64,000 nt of DNA from contig NZ_UIHC01000010.1 of NCBI RefSeq assembly GCF_900499075.1, forward strand, positions 41,807 through 105,806, given 5' to 3'. Under the pieces are notes generated by a model. It was given only the letters and a program-made list of their open reading frames with translations. It did no database searches and had not been told where the DNA came from. Source of the stretch: Roseinatronobacter ekhonensis. Its GTDB lineage: Bacteria > Pseudomonadota > Alphaproteobacteria > Rhodobacterales > Rhodobacteraceae. The position numbers and the translations under genes are program-made. This document shows positions 1 through 8,833 of the stretch, one piece after another (within the stretch, counting starts at the first letter, position 1; every line of letters starts with the position of its first letter).

Positions 1-27
1 ACCCGGCCCGCTTTTTGCGTGCCGGGT
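1..27 (-). terminator. Possible terminator hairpin after pckA
   Basis: A 7-bp inverted repeat (ACCCGGC at 1-7 and GCCGGGT at 21-27) lies just past the stop codon of the leftward pckA gene. The 13-base loop is long and any U-tract would fall outside the window, so this is only a weak terminator candidate. Confidence 0.3.
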
Positions 28-49
28 GTCGTTATTCTGGATCGTGCAG

Positions 50-1648
50 TCAGCCGATTGCGGCCTGCTTCACCGTGTCGTCGATATAGGGCACGTATTG
101 CGCGAAATTCTCGGCAAACATCTCGACCAGCTTCTGGGCCTGTGCGTCATAAGCCTCTGAGCTTTCCCAAGTGCGGCGCGGGTCCAGCAACACATCGGCC
201 ACGCCCGGCACCGAAATGGGCACCAAGAAGCCGAAATTCGGATCGCGGCGGAACTCTGCGTCTTTCAATGATCCGTCCAGTGCCGCGGTTAGCAGCGCAC
301 GGGTAGCGCGGATCGGCATACGAGAGCCGGTGCCATAGGCGCCGCCAGTCCAGCCGGTATTGACCAGCCAGCATTCCGCACCGAATTCGGCGATCTTGTC
401 TTGCAGCAGCTTGCCATAAACTTCGGGACGGCGCGGCATGAACGGCGCGCCAAAGCAGGTAGAGAAGGTCGGCTGCGGTTCGGTCACGCCCTGCTCTGTG
501 CCCGCCACTTTCGATGTGAAGCCCGACAGGAAATGATACATAGCCTGCGCCGGGGTCAGCCGCGCGATCGGGGGCAGCACGCCGAATGCATCGCAGGTCA
601 GCATGATGACGTTTTTCGGCACGCCACCCAGCGAGGTTTCCGACGCGTTCGAAATCGCATCCAGCGGGTAGGCGACGCGGGTGTTCGCGGTCAGGCTGTC
701 ATCCTCGAAATCCAGCTCCAGCGTGTCGGGGTCATGGACCATGTTTTCCACGACAGACCCGAAGCGGTGGGTCGTGGCATAAATTTCCGGCTCTGCTTCG
801 GCATTCAGGTTGATGGTCTTGGCGTAGCAGCCACCTTCGAAGTTGAAGATGCCGGTATCGGACCAGCCATGCTCGTCATCGCCAATCAGAATGCGCGAGG
901 GGTCGGCCGAGAGCGTGGTCTTGCCCGTGCCCGACAGGCCGAAAAACACCGCCGCGTCATCCGGGTTGTCGATGGCGTGGTTGGCCGAGCAATGCATTGG
1001 CATGATGCCTTTTTCGGGCAGCAGGTTGTTCAGCAGGGTGAACACCGATTTCTTGTTCTCGCCCGCATAGGCGGTGTTCGCGATCAGGATCAGCTTGCGC
1101 TCGAAATCCAGCGCGATTACGGTGTCCGACCGGCAGCCGTGGCGCGCGGGGTCAGCCTTGAAGCTGGGGCAGTTGATGATGGTAAATTCGGGGGCGAATG
1201 TCGCCAGTTCTTCGGCCCCTGGCCGACGCAGCAGGTGGCGGATGAAAAGGCCATGCCACGCCAGTTCGGTCACGACGCGCACATCCAGACGGTGCGCAGG
1301 GTCGGCGCCGCCATACAGGTCCTGCACGAACAGGTCGCGGCCTTTGACATGCGCCAGCATGTCTTCATACAGACGCTCGAACGCGTCGGGCGCCATGGGC
1401 GCATTGTTGTCCCACCAGATACTGTCTTCGACGCTGGCACGCCGCACGACGAATTTGTCCTTGGGCGAACGTCCCGTATGTGCGCCGGTCGTGGCAAGAA
1501 ACGCGCCCCCAAGCCCCAGTTGCCCTTCGCCACGCGCGATGGCCTCGTTCATCAGCGCCGGTTCAAGCAGGTTGTAATAGGCCCGTGCCGCGCCGGTGAT
1601 ACCTTGATCTTCCAAGCGTTGGGTCGGGTTAACACGGGGGTTTGACAT
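50..1648 (-). CDS. pckA: Phosphoenolpyruvate carboxykinase (ATP)
   Basis: Converts oxaloacetate plus ATP to PEP, CO2 and ADP, the entry step of gluconeogenesis in the cytoplasm. The 532-residue product has the usual length of the ATP-dependent family. The kinase-1a P-loop GLSGTGKT lies at about residues 237-244 and the metal-binding segment IGDDEHGW at about 265-272. The start was set at the ATG giving MSNPRVNP because a GGAG lies 9 bases upstream; longer in-frame starts (to 1756) add unconserved sequence. It is divergent from chvI, as in Agrobacterium and relatives, where pckA is linked to the ChvG/ChvI system. Two GTTAGCGCAA repeats upstream may be operators. Confidence 0.97.
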   Translation of the reverse strand: MSNPRVNPTQRLEDQGITGAARAYYNLLEPALMNEAIARGEGQLGLGGAFLATTGAHTGRSPKDKFVVRRASVEDSIWWDNNAPMAPDAFERLYEDMLAHVKGRDLFVQDLYGGADPAHRLDVRVVTELAWHGLFIRHLLRRPGAEELATFAPEFTIINCPSFKADPARHGCRSDTVIALDFERKLILIANTAYAGENKKSVFTLLNNLLPEKGIMPMHCSANHAIDNPDDAAVFFGLSGTGKTTLSADPSRILIGDDEHGWSDTGIFNFEGGCYAKTINLNAEAEPEIYATTHRFGSVVENMVHDPDTLELDFEDDSLTANTRVAYPLDAISNASETSLGGVPKNVIMLTCDAFGVLPPIARLTPAQAMYHFLSGFTSKVAGTEQGVTEPQPTFSTCFGAPFMPRRPEVYGKLLQDKIAEFGAECWLVNTGWTGGAYGTGSRMPIRATRALLTAALDGSLKDAEFRRDPNFGFLVPISVPGVADVLLDPRRTWESSEAYDAQAQKLVEMFAENFAQYVPYIDDTVKQAAIG

Positions 1649-1990
1649 GAGGGCCTGCTCCATCTGGCGTGCGACATAGTGCTTACTGGCGCGCAATGCG
1701 TCGGTTTCAGTGGGTCGCAAGTGCCGCGACTGTCCACGTATTGGCTTTAACACCACGAATACGGCAAATCATAGGCGAGATTGTTGCCGTTAGCGCAACC
1801 AACACCAAGTTAGCGCAATATCAAGGATTGGGGCGCATCATTCTGTTGCAGTTCGGCACGACCTGCTGGGCGAATCATGCTGTATCTGGCTGCAAGCACT
1901 ATTTTTGTTGCACAAAAAAGGAATTTGGGCATAGTTGTGGCAAAAATAAGGCGAACTCGCCAGACCAGAGCAGTATAAAAGGACAGGCAA
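1649..1990. promoter_or_regulatory. Divergent pckA / chvI control region
   Basis: These 342 bases separate two divergent genes and must hold both promoters. I see no convincing ORF. Visible elements are the two GTTAGCGCAA direct repeats at 1789-1798 and 1809-1818, exactly 20 bp apart, and an AAGGA ribosome binding site before chvI near 1979. The stretch nearest chvI (about 1900-1985) is markedly A+T-rich compared with the surroundings. Confidence 0.6.
1789..1818. promoter_or_regulatory. Tandem LacI-type operator-like repeats upstream of pckA
   Basis: GTTAGCGCAA occurs at 1789-1798 and again at 1809-1818, two helical turns apart. Each copy resembles an imperfect GTTAGCGC(T)AAC palindrome, a shape I associate from memory with LacI-family carbon regulators (PckR/CceR type) of alphaproteobacteria. 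The match to that family is inference. Confidence 0.4.
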
Positions 1991-2689
1991 ATGTCGAAAA
2001 TCGCATTGGTCGATGATGACCGTAATATTTTGACCTCAGTGTCAATCTGCCTCGAATCCGAAGGGTTTGAGGTTGAAACCTATAATGACGGTCAGGCGGC
2101 ACTGGATGCCTTCAACCGCAAGCTGCCCGACATGGCGGTGCTGGACATGAAAATGCCGCGCATGGACGGGATGGAGCTGTTGCAGCGCCTGCGCCAAAAA
2201 ACCCAGATGCCGGTCATTTTCCTGACCTCGAAAGATGACGAGATTGACGAGGTTCTGGGCCTGCGCATGGGCGCGGACGACTATGTCAAAAAACCGTTTT
2301 CGCAACGCCTGCTTGTCGAGCGCATCCGTGCTTTGTTGCGCCGCAAACAGGCCAATGAAGGCGTGATCGAAGCCGGCGAGGAAGCCAAGATCCTTGTCCG
2401 TGGCAATCTGGAAATGGACCCGCTGCGCCATCAAGTGAAATGGAAGGGAGAGGATGTCACCCTTACGGTCACCGAATTCCTGCTGCTGCAGGCGCTCGCT
2501 GCCCGTCCCGGCGTGGTCAAGTCGCGGGACCAGTTGATGGACGTGGCTTATGACGATCAAGTCTATGTCGATGACCGCACCATCGACAGCCACATCAAGC
2601 GTCTGCGCAAAAAGATGCGGTCGGTCGATACAGAGTTTTCGTCGATCGAAACGCTATACGGTATCGGTTACAAGTATAACGAAGCGTGA
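1991..2689 (+). CDS. chvI: DNA-binding response regulator ChvI
   Basis: OmpR/PhoB-type response regulator of the ChvG/ChvI system, which in alphaproteobacteria controls the envelope and acid response and central metabolism. The 232-residue protein has an N-terminal receiver domain (about 1-120) with acidic residues at 8-10, phospho-acceptor Asp52 in [10 protein letters not shown], and Lys in DDYVKKPF. The C-terminal winged-helix domain (about 130-230) carries the typical [14 protein letters not shown] recognition helix. The ATG at 1991 has AAGGA about 8 bases upstream. The cognate kinase gene follows 39 bases later in what looks like one transcript. Confidence 0.95.
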   Translation: MSKIALVDDDRNILTSVSICLESEGFEVETYNDGQAALDAFNRKLPDMAVLDMKMPRMDGMELLQRLRQKTQMPVIFLTSKDDEIDEVLGLRMGADDYVKKPFSQRLLVERIRALLRRKQANEGVIEAGEEAKILVRGNLEMDPLRHQVKWKGEDVTLTVTEFLLLQALAARPGVVKSRDQLMDVAYDDQVYVDDRTIDSHIKRLRKKMRSVDTEFSSIETLYGIGYKYNEA

Positions 2690-2728
2690 CGCAGCGAATG
2701 CGGCGCGCGTCATCGGGCAGGTGACATC

Positions 2729-4387
2729 GTGAAAATGGAAGTTGTAACAGCAGCGAATGATGTTGTTCTGGGCGACGACTGGGTCGGCCCCGGCGACGCC
2801 GTTGAATCCGAAGTGCGCGCAACCCGCGCGCGGCGCGGGGTTTTCAGCATTTCAAGTTCGCCGCTGGCGCGCAAGATCACGTTGTTCAACCTGCTGGCCC
2901 TGATCATTCTTGTCGCGGGCATTTTGTTCACCAACCCGTTCCGGGACTCGCTTCTGCGCCAGCAGGAAGAGATGTTGGGCACCAGTGTTCGGATTGTCGC
3001 TGACATTGTCGGCGCTGCAGGCGGTGTTGAACAGGCGGCGAGCGTTGTGGCGGATCGGCTTGCGCTGGACGCGCGGTTCGAATTGCTTTTCTTCAATGCC
3101 GACGGTCGGCTTCAGGCGCGCACCCGCGGCACGGAACCCGCCCCGCCATCTGATGTGCCCGACCGGTCAACCGCGATCAGTGATACGCTTGGTGCGATCT
3201 GGAACGGCATGTCCTTCCTGACGCGTGCGTCCAGCATAGAGCAGGAACCGGCAACGCTCGACGAACTGCTCGAAGACCTTGTTGCGCGCAATCTGTCTGG
3301 TGTGGAAGCTGCCCACACCCACCGCGCAGACGATGTGATGTGGATCACGGCGAGTGCGCCTGTGACGATTGGCGGGCAGGTGCAGGGGGCAGTGGTAATG
3401 TGGCGCGATGCCGCCGACACCGCGCGCCTGATGCGCTACGACCGCGAACAGGTTTTGCAATTTTTCCTCATCGCGCTTGTCGTTTCTATCGGCCTCAGCT
3501 TCGTACTGGCCTCGACCATCGCCAACCCGCTTGCCGATCTTGCGGTTGCGGCCGAGCTTGGGAAAAGCCGCGACTCGCGCAAGTCCCGCCCTGGGCGTGT
3601 CCGCATTCCTGACCTTAGCGGTCGCCCGGACGAGATCGGTGATTTGTCGCGCGCCATGCGTGGCATGGTCAGCGCCCTGTATGACAGGGTGGAGGCGAAT
3701 GAACAATTCGCCGCGGATGTTGCGCATGAGATCAAGAATCCGCTGGCGAGCCTGCGTTCTGCAGTGGGCAGCTTGCGCATGGCCAAACGCGAGGATCAGG
3801 TTCAACGCCTGCTGGATGTGGTCGAACACGATGTGCGGCGTCTGGACCGGCTCGTGTCGGACACGTCCAACGCGTCGCGGCTGGATGCCGAACTGGTCAA
3901 GGAAGAGGAAGAGGAGTTCGACCTCACCCTTTTGCTGGATAATCTATGCGAGCATCTGTCGTCCGAAGCGGACGAAAAGGGCGTGGAATTCGTAAAGCTC
4001 TTGCCAGATGAGCCGGTTATATTGACCGGGCTGGAATCGCGACTGGCGCAGGTTTTCGTGAACCTTATCACCAATGCCATTTCGTTTTGCGAAGATGGCG
4101 ACGCGGTGCGCGTCTGGGCGCGCAAACGCGCCGACCGCGTGCTGATTGTGGTGGAAGATACCGGGCCGGGCATCCCCGACAACGCTTTGAAACGGGTTTT
4201 CAAACGGTTTTATTCGGAACGCCCAGTGCAGCAATTCGGAAACCACTCGGGCCTTGGTCTGGCGATCTCGAAGCAGATTGTCGAAGCGCATCAGGGCGTG
4301 ATCTGGGCCGAGAATATTCGCCTGCCCGACGCCGATCCGGACAGCCCACCATTGGGTGCGCGGTTTGTCGTGGGTCTGCCGCTTTAA
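2729..4387 (+). CDS. chvG: Sensor histidine kinase ChvG
   Basis: Inner-membrane sensor kinase partner of ChvI. The 552-residue product has a cytoplasmic N-terminus of about 50 residues, a first transmembrane helix at about 52-68, a periplasmic sensor domain of about 170 residues, a second helix at about 244-262 and a HAMP region. The HisKA motif VAHEIKNPLASL carries His333, and the ATPase domain has an N box (NLITNAISF, about 445-453), a G1 box DTGPGIP (477-483) and a G2 box HSGLGLA (506-512). Translation probably starts at the GTG at 2729 with GGGCAGG upstream; an ATG two codons later is equally possible. hprK follows almost immediately. Confidence 0.95.
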   Translation: MKMEVVTAANDVVLGDDWVGPGDAVESEVRATRARRGVFSISSSPLARKITLFNLLALIILVAGILFTNPFRDSLLRQQEEMLGTSVRIVADIVGAAGGVEQAASVVADRLALDARFELLFFNADGRLQARTRGTEPAPPSDVPDRSTAISDTLGAIWNGMSFLTRASSIEQEPATLDELLEDLVARNLSGVEAAHTHRADDVMWITASAPVTIGGQVQGAVVMWRDAADTARLMRYDREQVLQFFLIALVVSIGLSFVLASTIANPLADLAVAAELGKSRDSRKSRPGRVRIPDLSGRPDEIGDLSRAMRGMVSALYDRVEANEQFAADVAHEIKNPLASLRSAVGSLRMAKREDQVQRLLDVVEHDVRRLDRLVSDTSNASRLDAELVKEEEEEFDLTLLLDNLCEHLSSEADEKGVEFVKLLPDEPVILTGLESRLAQVFVNLITNAISFCEDGDAVRVWARKRADRVLIVVEDTGPGIPDNALKRVFKRFYSERPVQQFGNHSGLGLAISKQIVEAHQGVIWAENIRLPDADPDSPPLGARFVVGLPL

Positions 4388-4398
4388 CCGTGGCGCAG

Positions 4399-4842
4399 AT
4401 GGCGGTCCATGCCAGCACGGTTGCCTTCGAACAAGAAGGTGCTGCCTATGCAGTGGTTCTCGCGGGCGCGTCTGGGCGCGGGAAATCCACCCTTGCGCTG
4501 GAGCTGATGGCAACGGGAGCGCGGCTTGTCAGTGACGACCAGACCTTGATGCATGTCGAAAATGGCACACTGGTCGCGACCGCCCCTGAAGCGATCAAAG
4601 GGCTGATAGAATGGCGTGGCATCGGTTTAGTGGCCGCCGAGTGTCTGGCGCGCGCGCATGTCGCCGTCTGGGTAGATCTGGATCAGGAGGCCAGTGTCAG
4701 ACTGCCCGAACCAAGCTGGAAAACCGTGTTGGGTATACGGCTGCCCTGTCTTCACATCCCCGCCACCGCCTCTGCCGCAGCGGGATTGCGGCAATATATG
4801 GTGGCGCAGGCATGGCAGACCCACGGAGCATTCGCGAGATGA
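4399..4842 (+). CDS. hprK: HPr kinase/phosphorylase, short alphaproteobacterial form
   Basis: Phosphorylates HPr on its regulatory serine using ATP and can reverse the reaction. The protein is only about 147 residues and consists of the catalytic domain alone, without the N-terminal domain of Firmicute HprK, as is normal in alphaproteobacteria. The P-loop GASGRGKST is near residues 23-31, followed by LVSDDQT. The start is either the ATG at 4399 or a GTG at 4390, which lies just after the chvG stop. It overlaps rapZ by 4 bases (ATGA). The HPr encoded at 6166 retains Ser46 in the context GDSIMGL, so enzyme and substrate match. Confidence 0.9.
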   Translation: MAVHASTVAFEQEGAAYAVVLAGASGRGKSTLALELMATGARLVSDDQTLMHVENGTLVATAPEAIKGLIEWRGIGLVAAECLARAHVAVWVDLDQEASVRLPEPSWKTVLGIRLPCLHIPATASAAAGLRQYMVAQAWQTHGAFAR

Positions 4843-5744
4843 CGGGACAAAGCAGCGAAATGGCCGCGACAGCACGGTTGGTGTTGGTCACGGGCCCATC
4901 CGGGTCGGGCCGCAGCACCGCGCTCAAGGCATTGGAAGACCTGGGTTTCGAGGCTATCGACAACATGCCTTCGTCATTGGTGCCGCGGCTGGTGCGTGCA
5001 ACGCTGGAGCGCCCGCTGGCACTGGGCCTCGATATCCGCAACCGCGATTTTTCGGTTGATGCGCTTCTGAGCCTGGTCGAGATGCTTGCGGCGCTGCCCG
5101 ATGCCAGCTTCGATCTGTTGTATCTCGATTGCTCGGAAGATGCGCTTGTCAGGCGGTTTTCGGAGACTCGCCGCCGCCATCCGATGCGCCCCGATTTACC
5201 GCCGGCCGAGGGCGTGGCGCTTGAAACCCGCTTGTTGGCCGCTGTGCGCAGCCGCGCCGATATGCTGATCGACACAAGCGCGCTAAGCCCGCATGATTTG
5301 CGCGCCGAGATGGTTCAGCGATTTGCGCCCGAGGGGCGCGCGACCATGGGGGTGCAAGTCGAGTCCTTTTCCTACAAGCGCGGCATTCCGCGCGGCGCGG
5401 ATATGGTGTTCGACTGCCGGTTTCTGAACAACCCGCATTGGCAGCCGGAGCTGCGGCGCTTTGATGGGCGCGATCCAAAAGTGGCTGAATTCATCATGCA
5501 AGACACCCGTTTCGAGCCCTATTTCACCAAGCTGCACGCCCTGGTTGAAAGCATACTGCCGGAATTCGCGGCGCAGGATAAGCCGTTGGTTCTGGTGGCG
5601 TTGGGGTGCACCGGCGGGCAACACAGATCGGTCGCCATGGCTGAAAAACTGGCGAATAGGCTTGCACGGGGGCCATGGCGCGTGTCTAAACGGCACAGAG
5701 AACTTGAACGCAAGGCTGGGATGGACCACCCGGCGAATGGATAG
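4839..5744 (+). CDS. rapZ: RNase adapter / nucleotide-binding protein RapZ
   Basis: Member of the RapZ (YvcJ) P-loop family; in enterobacteria RapZ guides RNase E to the GlmZ sRNA and controls cell-wall amino-sugar supply. No GlmZ is expected here, so its exact target is unknown. The 301-residue product has the Walker A motif GPSGSGRST at about 19-27 and the conserved C-terminal segment ALGCTGGQHRS at about 254-264, which forms the RNA/metabolite-binding domain. The start at 4839 is supported by the ATGA overlap with hprK and a GGAG 10 bases upstream; an ATG at 4812 is in frame but would deepen the overlap. Position between hprK and the PTS genes is typical for the class. Confidence 0.92.
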   Translation: MTGQSSEMAATARLVLVTGPSGSGRSTALKALEDLGFEAIDNMPSSLVPRLVRATLERPLALGLDIRNRDFSVDALLSLVEMLAALPDASFDLLYLDCSEDALVRRFSETRRRHPMRPDLPPAEGVALETRLLAAVRSRADMLIDTSALSPHDLRAEMVQRFAPEGRATMGVQVESFSYKRGIPRGADMVFDCRFLNNPHWQPELRRFDGRDPKVAEFIMQDTRFEPYFTKLHALVESILPEFAAQDKPLVLVALGCTGGQHRSVAMAEKLANRLARGPWRVSKRHRELERKAGMDHPANG

Positions 5745-5753
5745 GGTAGGGGC

Positions 5754-6146
5754 GTGATCGGGGTCGTGATCGTCGCACATGGTGGATTGGCGCGGGAATA
5801 TCTGGCCGCGATCGAGCATGTGATCGGCAAACAATCCGGCATGGTGGCGATTTCGATCGAGTATGACCATGACCGCACTGCCAAACAGGCCGAGATCACC
5901 GCCGCTGCCGAGCGCGTTGATAGCGGTTCGGGTGTGGTTGTGGTCACGGATATGTTCGGCGGGTCGCCGTCCAACCTGTCGCTTCCAGCCTGCGCCACCG
6001 CGAACCGCCGCATTCTGTATGGGGCGAACCTGCCGATGCTGATAAAGCTGGCGAAATCGCGCGATCTGACGTTGTCAGAAGCCACGGCAGCGGCGTTGGA
6101 ATCGGGCCGGAAATACATAAACTCTATCGAACTGGGCAGTCGATAA
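5754..6146 (+). CDS. PTS EIIA component, mannose/fructose family
   Basis: A 130-residue stand-alone EIIA(Man)-type domain. Residues 1-12 (MIGVVIVAHGGL) place the phosphorylated histidine at position 9, and SGVVVVTDMFGGSPSN is the conserved second segment. With no EIIB/EIIC permease nearby, it most likely acts as a phosphorylatable regulatory output of the PTS and not in sugar import. Translation starts at GTG 5754, ten bases after rapZ, with AGGG-rich sequence upstream. Together with hprK, rapZ and ptsH it forms one rightward operon. Confidence 0.92.
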   Translation: MIGVVIVAHGGLAREYLAAIEHVIGKQSGMVAISIEYDHDRTAKQAEITAAAERVDSGSGVVVVTDMFGGSPSNLSLPACATANRRILYGANLPMLIKLAKSRDLTLSEATAAALESGRKYINSIELGSR

Positions 6147-6165
6147 GGTCGGGAATATACGCCGC

Positions 6166-6435
6166 ATGATTGAACAAGAACTTGAAATCGTGAACGAAAA
6201 GGGGCTGCATGCGCGGGCTTCGGCCAAGTTTGTGGAAGTGGCCGAGCGCTTTGACGCAGAGATAGAGGTCATGAAGGACGGAATGAGCGTGCCCGGCGAT
6301 TCCATAATGGGCTTGTTGATGTTGGCCGCGTCGCGCGGCACGTCCATCGTGGTGCGTGTATCAGGACCGCAGGAAACTGACGCGGCAGACGCGCTGCGCG
6401 CGCTGGTCGCAGATAAGTTCGGCGAGGGCATGTAG
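6166..6435 (+). CDS. ptsH: Phosphocarrier protein HPr
   Basis: 89-residue PTS phosphocarrier. His15 in KGLHARASAKFV is the residue phosphorylated by enzyme I, and Ser46 in PGDSIMGLL is the HprK target; both are present. No enzyme I gene is in the window. It is the last gene of the chvI-ptsH rightward cluster and ends one base before the stop codon of the convergent CoA-transferase gene, so termination signals must lie inside coding sequence. Confidence 0.96.
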   Translation: MIEQELEIVNEKGLHARASAKFVEVAERFDAEIEVMKDGMSVPGDSIMGLLMLAASRGTSIVVRVSGPQETDAADALRALVADKFGEGM

Positions 6436-6436
6436 C

Positions 6437-7546
6437 CTAGTCGTTTTCGCCAAGCATCGGCGCCGGGCGCGGCGCGGGCGCGCCTGCAAACTGGAATGGC
6501 GAACGAACGCCTTTCAGGGCGCCCATCCCAAGTTCCAACCCGCGCGCTTGCACTTGCGGGTCGTCGAACACCTCTGCCATGTCGTTGATCGGGCCGGCAG
6601 GCACGCCCTGAGCCTCGCAGGCGGTCAGTAAGGCGGATTTGGTCCAAGCGGCGGTTTCGGCACAAATTATGTCCGACAGCGCATCGCGCCGGGCCACGCG
6701 CTCGGCATTGGTTGCAAATTCTGGCGCTTCGGCCAGATCGGCGCGGTTCAGAAGCGCACAAAGCCGCTTGTATTGCCCGTCATTGCCGGTGGCGATTATG
6801 ATATGGCCATCGGCGCAGGGGACCACCTGATAGGGGGCCAGATTCGGGTGAAAATTGCCCAAACGGCCCGGCGCTGTGCCGGTGGCCAGATAGTTCATGG
6901 CCTGATTTGCCATCACGGACACAGCACAATCCATCAGCGCCATGTCGATATGCTGCCCGCGCCCGGTCTGCGTGCGGGCGTGCACTGCTGCCAGAATTGC
7001 CGTGCTGGCATAGATGCCGGTGATAATGTCGGTCACGGCCACACCGACCTTGTAGGGCGGGCCATCATCGGGGCCGGTGACGGACATCAGGCCCGACATG
7101 CCCTGAATAATGTAATCATAACCCGCGCGGTGGGCGTATGGCCCGGTTTGTCCGAACCCCGTGATGGAGCAATAGATCAGACCCGGATTGAGCGCCGATA
7201 GGCTGGCATAATCCAGCCCGTATTTGGCCAGACCGCCGACCTTGAAATTCTCGATCACGATATCGGCTTCCGCGACCAGCGCGCGCACCTTGGCGCGGCC
7301 GTCTTCGGTGCGGAAATCTGCGGTCACAGAGGCTTTGCCGCGGTTCGTCGCGTGAAAATACGCAGCATCACGCGTGCCATCCGCGCGGTCGACAAAAGGT
7401 GGCCCCCAGCGGCGGGTGTCGTCCCCTTCGGGTGCTTCAACCTTTATGACCTCTGCACCCAGATCGGCCAGCGTCTGCCCCGCCCATGGACCGGCGAGGA
7501 TGCGCGCAAGTTCGATCACGCGCAGCCCGTGCAGTGGCCCCGGCAT
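6437..7546 (-). CDS. CaiB/BaiF family (class III) CoA-transferase
   Basis: Transfers CoA between organic acids; the exact acids cannot be read from sequence. The 369-residue protein opens with the family-typical MPGPLHGLRVIELARILAGPWAGQ-like start and contains LADLGAEVIKVE and the Asp-containing region VTDIITGIYA. It is the last gene of a leftward operon: its ATG lies 4 bases after the stop of the DsbA-like gene. A formyl-, succinyl- or glutarate-specific enzyme are all possible. Confidence 0.9.
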   Translation of the reverse strand: MPGPLHGLRVIELARILAGPWAGQTLADLGAEVIKVEAPEGDDTRRWGPPFVDRADGTRDAAYFHATNRGKASVTADFRTEDGRAKVRALVAEADIVIENFKVGGLAKYGLDYASLSALNPGLIYCSITGFGQTGPYAHRAGYDYIIQGMSGLMSVTGPDDGPPYKVGVAVTDIITGIYASTAILAAVHARTQTGRGQHIDMALMDCAVSVMANQAMNYLATGTAPGRLGNFHPNLAPYQVVPCADGHIIIATGNDGQYKRLCALLNRADLAEAPEFATNAERVARRDALSDIICAETAAWTKSALLTACEAQGVPAGPINDMAEVFDDPQVQARGLELGMGALKGVRSPFQFAGAPAPRPAPMLGEND

Positions 7547-7550
7547 ACGC

Positions 7551-8207
7551 TTATTCGCCCAGCTTTTCGGTCAGCACATTGGCAAATTCATCATAGGACA
7601 TGTTGTGATATTGCTGCCCGTTAATCACGAAGGTGGGGGTGGCGCGAATATTGTCGGCCTCGGCATTGGCCTGATAAAACTCGGTCAGTTCCAGTGCTTT
7701 ATCGGCATCTTCCAGACACGTGTTCAGTTCCGCGTCATTCATACCCGCCTGACGGCCAAGACGGCGTAGATTGTTGGCAACCTGCGCGGGATCATTCGCG
7801 CCTGCCCACTCGCGCTGTTGTTCATACAGCAGCTCTGCGATGCCGTGATACCGCTCGCCGCCACCGCAGCGGGCGACCATGCCTGCCCAGAGCCCGTAGC
7901 GGTCGAAATACACTTCGCGCTTGATATACTGAATGCGCCCGGTGTCGATGAAATCGGCTTTCAACTGTTCATACGGGCCTTGGTTGAAATTGGCACAATG
8001 CGGGCAGGTGAAGGACGAATACTCCACCACGGTGACTGGCGCGTCGGGGTTGCCGATCGGGAAATCCAGCTCATGCGCCTGCACCGGGCTTGCGGTTTGC
8101 GCGTTGGTGCTGTCAGCGGCGGCAGGGGTGGTTTGGCTGGAATACCACCAGCCGCCTGCGCCAAGGGCAGCGGCCACGGCAATCGCGGGCAGGACGAATT
8201 TGTTCAT
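7551..8207 (-). CDS. DsbA-family thiol:disulfide protein
   Basis: Predicted periplasmic thioredoxin-fold protein of 218 residues. The N-terminus (about 4-22) is a hydrophobic signal/anchor segment followed by a low-complexity linker. The redox motif CPHC is at residues 68-71 in YSSFTCPHCANF, and the cis-proline region is ATPTFVINGQ. It may oxidise or isomerise exported proteins. Its ATG overlaps the upstream DUF721 stop codon by one base (TAATG), which implies translational coupling. This DUF721-dsbA pairing next to mutY recurs in Rhodobacteraceae. Confidence 0.9.
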   Translation of the reverse strand: MNKFVLPAIAVAAALGAGGWWYSSQTTPAAADSTNAQTASPVQAHELDFPIGNPDAPVTVVEYSSFTCPHCANFNQGPYEQLKADFIDTGRIQYIKREVYFDRYGLWAGMVARCGGGERYHGIAELLYEQQREWAGANDPAQVANNLRRLGRQAGMNDAELNTCLEDADKALELTEFYQANAEADNIRATPTFVINGQQYHNMSYDEFANVLTEKLGE

Positions 8208-8743
8208 TAGGTCTTTCCTTGTGTTCGCTCGTGTTTGCTTAGGACATTCGTGGCCAGACGTTCAAGCGCCGCGCGCAAGCCGTCGTCGGCCACGTCGCCG
8301 GTGACGTCGCGGGCCTTGGTCACGACCTGCGGGTCGGGGGCTTTGGGTGACGCTTTGGGCGCGTGGGTAAAGCTTGCTTGCCCCTCTGCAAAGCCTGTTG
8401 GCGCGGTTTGGGTGATCGTGATGCGTGAAATCGCGTTGTAGCCGTAGCAGGCATTCACCTTCTCGCGCAGGCGGGGAAGCTGCATTTGCACCATGGGCGC
8501 GGCTGGACCCGTGGTCAGCAGCGTCAGTGTCGCGCCAAACCCGCCCTTGGTATACCCGATCTTGACGGGCCGCGCGCAGGCGGCAATCTCTGCCCCCGCG
8601 ATTTCGGCCCAATGCGTCAGCAGGCGCGACACGGCAAAGCCGCGCGCTTCGCCCACCTTGCGGATTTGCGGCCCCAACAAGCTGGACGCGGCCTGAAACC
8701 CGCGCATGCGGCGGTCGGATTTTTTTGGCGGGGCGGGTGGCAT
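8207..8743 (-). CDS. DUF721 (DciA-like) protein
   Basis: 178-residue DUF721 family protein. The conserved region (about 12-110) includes LLTHWAEIAGAEIA and a basic C-terminal part of the domain. DUF721 includes DciA, the replicative-helicase loader used by bacteria without DnaC, so a role in replication initiation is plausible but not shown here. It heads a leftward operon with the DsbA-like and CoA-transferase genes and is divergent from mutY across a 90-bp promoter region. Confidence 0.8.
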   Translation of the reverse strand: MPPAPPKKSDRRMRGFQAASSLLGPQIRKVGEARGFAVSRLLTHWAEIAGAEIAACARPVKIGYTKGGFGATLTLLTTGPAAPMVQMQLPRLREKVNACYGYNAISRITITQTAPTGFAEGQASFTHAPKASPKAPDPQVVTKARDVTGDVADDGLRAALERLATNVLSKHERTQGKT

Positions 8744-8833
8744 TGCGTTTGTCTCCTGTCAGGCGCAGTTTATCCTTATGAACGCGCGTGGCCAGAGGGG
8801 GCGCGCCGCTTTTTTGGGGATGGCCTGTCAAAC

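Noticed and set aside
401..1645. 414-codon plus-strand frame
   Set aside because: Antisense to pckA, whose P-loop and length are unmistakable.
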